Source: an uncultured Ruminococcus sp. (lineage in GTDB: Bacteria; Bacillota; Clostridia; Oscillospirales; Acutalibacteraceae). From it: a DNA stretch of 42,931 nucleotides. This document shows, piece after piece, positions 41,077-42,931 of the stretch. A program made the position numbers and the translations under genes. Below the pieces are notes generated by a model. The model did no database searches. It worked only from the letters and a program-made list of their open reading frames with translations, and had not been told where the DNA came from. How positions within the stretch are numbered: the stretch's first letter is position 1; each line of letters begins with the position of its first letter. The stretch is taken from the NCBI GenBank assembly GCA_902776375.1, contig CACYPV010000024.1:1-42931 (forward strand), given 5' to 3'.

Positions 41077-41343
41077 ATGAAAAAAAGAATCATAACCGCG
41101 TCGGCAGCACTATTTCTTCTTGTCGGAGCGGTTTTACTCATTGCTCCCCGAATTTCCAATCATATCGGAAAAGAAGAAGCTCATTCCGCGATTGAACAAT
41201 TCGAGGAGCTAAAAGGCAGCATTGAGCATACTGTCCCAACACAAAGCTCAACCGATACGACAAAACCAACTGATGAACCAACCGCCGCGGCTCAACATTC
41301 GGAGGAACGGAGCATAAAGGAGTTGATGGCTGATAATGAGTAA
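41077..41343 (+). CDS. Small membrane-anchored protein, sortase-anchor-like
   Basis: This protein of 88 residues has one hydrophobic N-terminal segment (IITASAALFLLVGAVLLIAPRISNHI) and a hydrophilic Thr-rich tail. The helix followed by AHSAIEQFEEL resembles the membrane anchor of class C sortases, but no catalytic domain follows. No clear ribosome site precedes ATG 41077; translation may be coupled to the lipoprotein 17 bases upstream. It overlaps the ArdC-like start by eight bases. The function is unknown. Confidence 0.65.
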   Translation: MKKRIITASAALFLLVGAVLLIAPRISNHIGKEEAHSAIEQFEELKGSIEHTVPTQSSTDTTKPTDEPTAAAQHSEERSIKELMADNE

Positions 41344-42535
41344 GCTAAACAAAATGCGCGAGCAAATCGCCAATGAGTTTATCGCCGCGCTTCAAAAGGA
41401 CGAAATTCCGTGGCATCAGGATTGGCACAATATCGGCGGCGCTCCACATAATGCTGTAACGGGCAGAGCTTATCATGGGCTAAATTATTTCTGGCTGTCC
41501 TGCGTCGCTATGCAGAAGAACTTTTCTGATTCGCGCTGGTGTACCTTCAATCAGGCAAAAGCGAAGGGTTGGAAGGTCAACAAGGGCGAAAAAGGAACGC
41601 GAGTTGAGTTTTGGGCGATGTTTGACACAGAAGAAAAGCGGAAGCTGACGACCGCCGAGGTTGAAAAATTGCGGAAAAGCCTGACTGATGAGGAATTTGC
41701 AGAACGTGTCAAGCCTGTTTCCAATGTGTTTACAGTGTTCAACGGCGACCAAATCGACGGTATTCCCGAACTGCCAAAAGCAGAACGGACAGAATTCAGC
41801 AGTGTTGAGCTGCTTGCTGCCCGCGACAAGCTATTGGGAAATATGCGTCTTGAGCTGCGTGAGGGCGGCAACCGCGCCTATTACAGTCCATCGGAGGATT
41901 ATGTGCGTATGCCCACCGTGGAGCAATTCGATGATACCTACAGCTATATGTCGGTATTTCTCCATGAAGCGGCTCACGCTTCCGGAGCAGCACACCGTCT
42001 GAACCGTGATCTGACAGGCAGTTTTGGCAGCGAAAGCTACGCCAAAGAGGAACTGCGCGCGGAAATCGCTTCGGCGTTTACCGCAAGCGCGACCGGAATC
42101 CATTATGAGCAATCGCCCACAATGGAGAACCACACCGCCTACATACAGAATTGGATAAGCGTTTTGCAGAACAATCCGAGCGAGCTGTTTCGGGCAATCA
42201 AGGACGCGACCAAGATATCCGATTACCTGATTGAGAAAGGTGAGTTTGTTATCAGCGAGGATTTGACAGAATCAAAATCGTCTGAATCTGACGTAACCGT
42301 TATTGATCCCGAAAAATTCAACGATATGCTGCAAGGCGCAAAACCCAAGTACAAGTATTGGAAAATTACGCGCGACGAGTATATCAAGCTGCATCAGGCA
42401 GGGTTTCAGAATATGGACGATTACCGTCAAAGCACCTCACATCCCGACAAAATCATCTTCCGTTTTGAGGAATCAAAGGCAGCAGAGGTCAACGCTGTGT
42501 TGAAGCCCACCGCCGCCAAAATGATAAAAGCATAA
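41336..42535 (+). CDS. ArdC-like protein with ssDNA-binding and zincin domains
   Basis: In this protein of 399 residues the N-terminus (MREQIANEFIAALQKDEIPWHQDW, then NAVTGRAYHGLNYFWLS) matches the ArdC-like ssDNA-binding domain, and H210-E-A-A-H214-A-S-G with a downstream Glu (KEELRAEIAS) is a zincin-type active site. ArdC on plasmid pSa protects incoming single-stranded DNA against restriction during conjugation; homologues are frequent in conjugative elements. A C-terminal domain of about 75 residues (YWKITRDEYIKLHQAGFQNMDDY) has an unknown role. AAAGGAG lies 13 bases before the ATG, a long spacing, with overlap to the preceding gene. Confidence 0.88.
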   Translation: MSKLNKMREQIANEFIAALQKDEIPWHQDWHNIGGAPHNAVTGRAYHGLNYFWLSCVAMQKNFSDSRWCTFNQAKAKGWKVNKGEKGTRVEFWAMFDTEEKRKLTTAEVEKLRKSLTDEEFAERVKPVSNVFTVFNGDQIDGIPELPKAERTEFSSVELLAARDKLLGNMRLELREGGNRAYYSPSEDYVRMPTVEQFDDTYSYMSVFLHEAAHASGAAHRLNRDLTGSFGSESYAKEELRAEIASAFTASATGIHYEQSPTMENHTAYIQNWISVLQNNPSELFRAIKDATKISDYLIEKGEFVISEDLTESKSSESDVTVIDPEKFNDMLQGAKPKYKYWKITRDEYIKLHQAGFQNMDDYRQSTSHPDKIIFRFEESKAAEVNAVLKPTAAKMIKA

Positions 42536-42548
42536 AGGAGAGATACCA

Positions 42549-42782
42549 ATGATGATTATTTCTTTCAAAGAAAAAACTTCTTCCTGCCCCTATTGTCAGA
42601 AAATGAATACCGAAGAAGATTATGCGTTCGGTACAGATTTTCCTTCGGTTGCAAACAACGATTCGTTCTACATAAGGAAATCAATCCGCGCCAACTGCTT
42701 TGAGCTTGTTTTTGAAGGTGAAGGCGTTGACAATTCATGCAGGATTTCTTTCTGCCCGATTTGCGGCAGAAAACTAAAATAA
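42549..42782 (+). CDS. Small zinc-ribbon protein, hypothetical
   Basis: This protein of 77 residues has CPYC near the start and CPIC near the end, so four Cys can form one zinc site around a strand-rich centre. AAAGGAGAG precedes tandem ATGs. It is the last complete gene in the window and belongs to the ArdC operon by spacing. No family is recognised. Confidence 0.72.
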   Translation: MMIISFKEKTSSCPYCQKMNTEEDYAFGTDFPSVANNDSFYIRKSIRANCFELVFEGEGVDNSCRISFCPICGRKLK

Positions 42783-42794
42783 TTGTTTTGATGA

Positions 42795-42823
42795 TGGACA
42801 AACCCGCGTAATTCTGATATGAT
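42795..42823 (+). promoter_or_regulatory. Promoter for a gene beyond the window, with half palindrome
   Basis: TGGACA (42795-42800), 17 bases, TATGAT (42818-42823). The -35 region TGGACAAA equals one half of the 15-bp palindrome near parAB. Two small hairpins (42851-42870 and 42875-42888) follow; no further gene is visible before the window ends. Confidence 0.55.
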
Positions 42824-42931
42824 AGAACTAATATAAATCGGAATTTGAAAACCACGATTTCATAAGTGGTTACTGCCCCTCATAGGGCTTTAATAAAATC
42901 CTCCAAAACGCTTGAAAACAAAGGATTTATC

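Overview
The window looks like a chromosome of a gut Clostridium-class bacterium of the Ruminococcus/Oscillospiraceae type. The basis is a BspA-like leucine-rich-repeat protein ending in a type I dockerin, Firmicutes-style AGGAGG ribosome sites and TTGACA/TATAAT promoters, an FtsEX/PcsB-like cluster, and two Firmicutes-type mobile elements inserted in an otherwise GC-richer core. I cannot name the species.

Region 1 (1-2450) is the 3' part of a secreted or surface LRR/Ig-like/dockerin protein. Region 2 (about 2490 to about 13160) is an integrative mobilizable element without conjugation machinery. It carries, on the minus strand, a RepA-like initiator, a DnaC-like ATPase, a small ORF containing an RSF1010-type oriT, and a MobA/MobL relaxase. 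Cargo and integration genes follow: a STAND NTPase bounded by about 60-bp inverted repeats, a YhcG-type PDDEXK nuclease, a large serine recombinase, a BRO-N/Fic fusion and a membrane protein. The last two cargo genes are each followed by a short piece that looks like the 3' end of a serine recombinase gene.

Region 3 (about 13290-34935) is host core: two unknown proteins, a PlsC-like acyltransferase, FabF, an acyl-CoA ligase, a YbhN-type membrane protein, a CBS protein, a VanW-family protein, an NhaC antiporter with a DnaJ-like cysteine-rich N-terminus, TraX, a nucleoside deoxyribosyltransferase, tRNA-Cys, a SprT-like protein, an HTH/atypical-kinase pair, an XRE repressor with three palindromic operators controlling a zinc-ribbon membrane protein, the ftsE-ftsX-M23 peptidase cluster, a CdaR/PucR regulator and a GT14 glycosyltransferase. 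Heptanucleotide tandem arrays sit exactly at gene ends in three places.

Region 4 (about 34980 to the window end, continuing beyond it) is a second, plasmid- or ICE-like element. It has a RelBE module, a truncated tyrosine recombinase, parA, an apparently frameshifted parB, a SpoVG-like protein, a DinJ/YafQ module, a small lipoprotein and an ArdC-like zincin protein. A perfect 15-bp palindrome occurs three times around parAB, twice inside coding sequence, and is a candidate centromere or operator. The most promising leads are the serine-recombinase tail repeats behind each cargo gene, the intragenic parS-like palindromes with the split parB, the inverted-repeat-bounded STAND gene and the cysteine-rich NhaC fusion.
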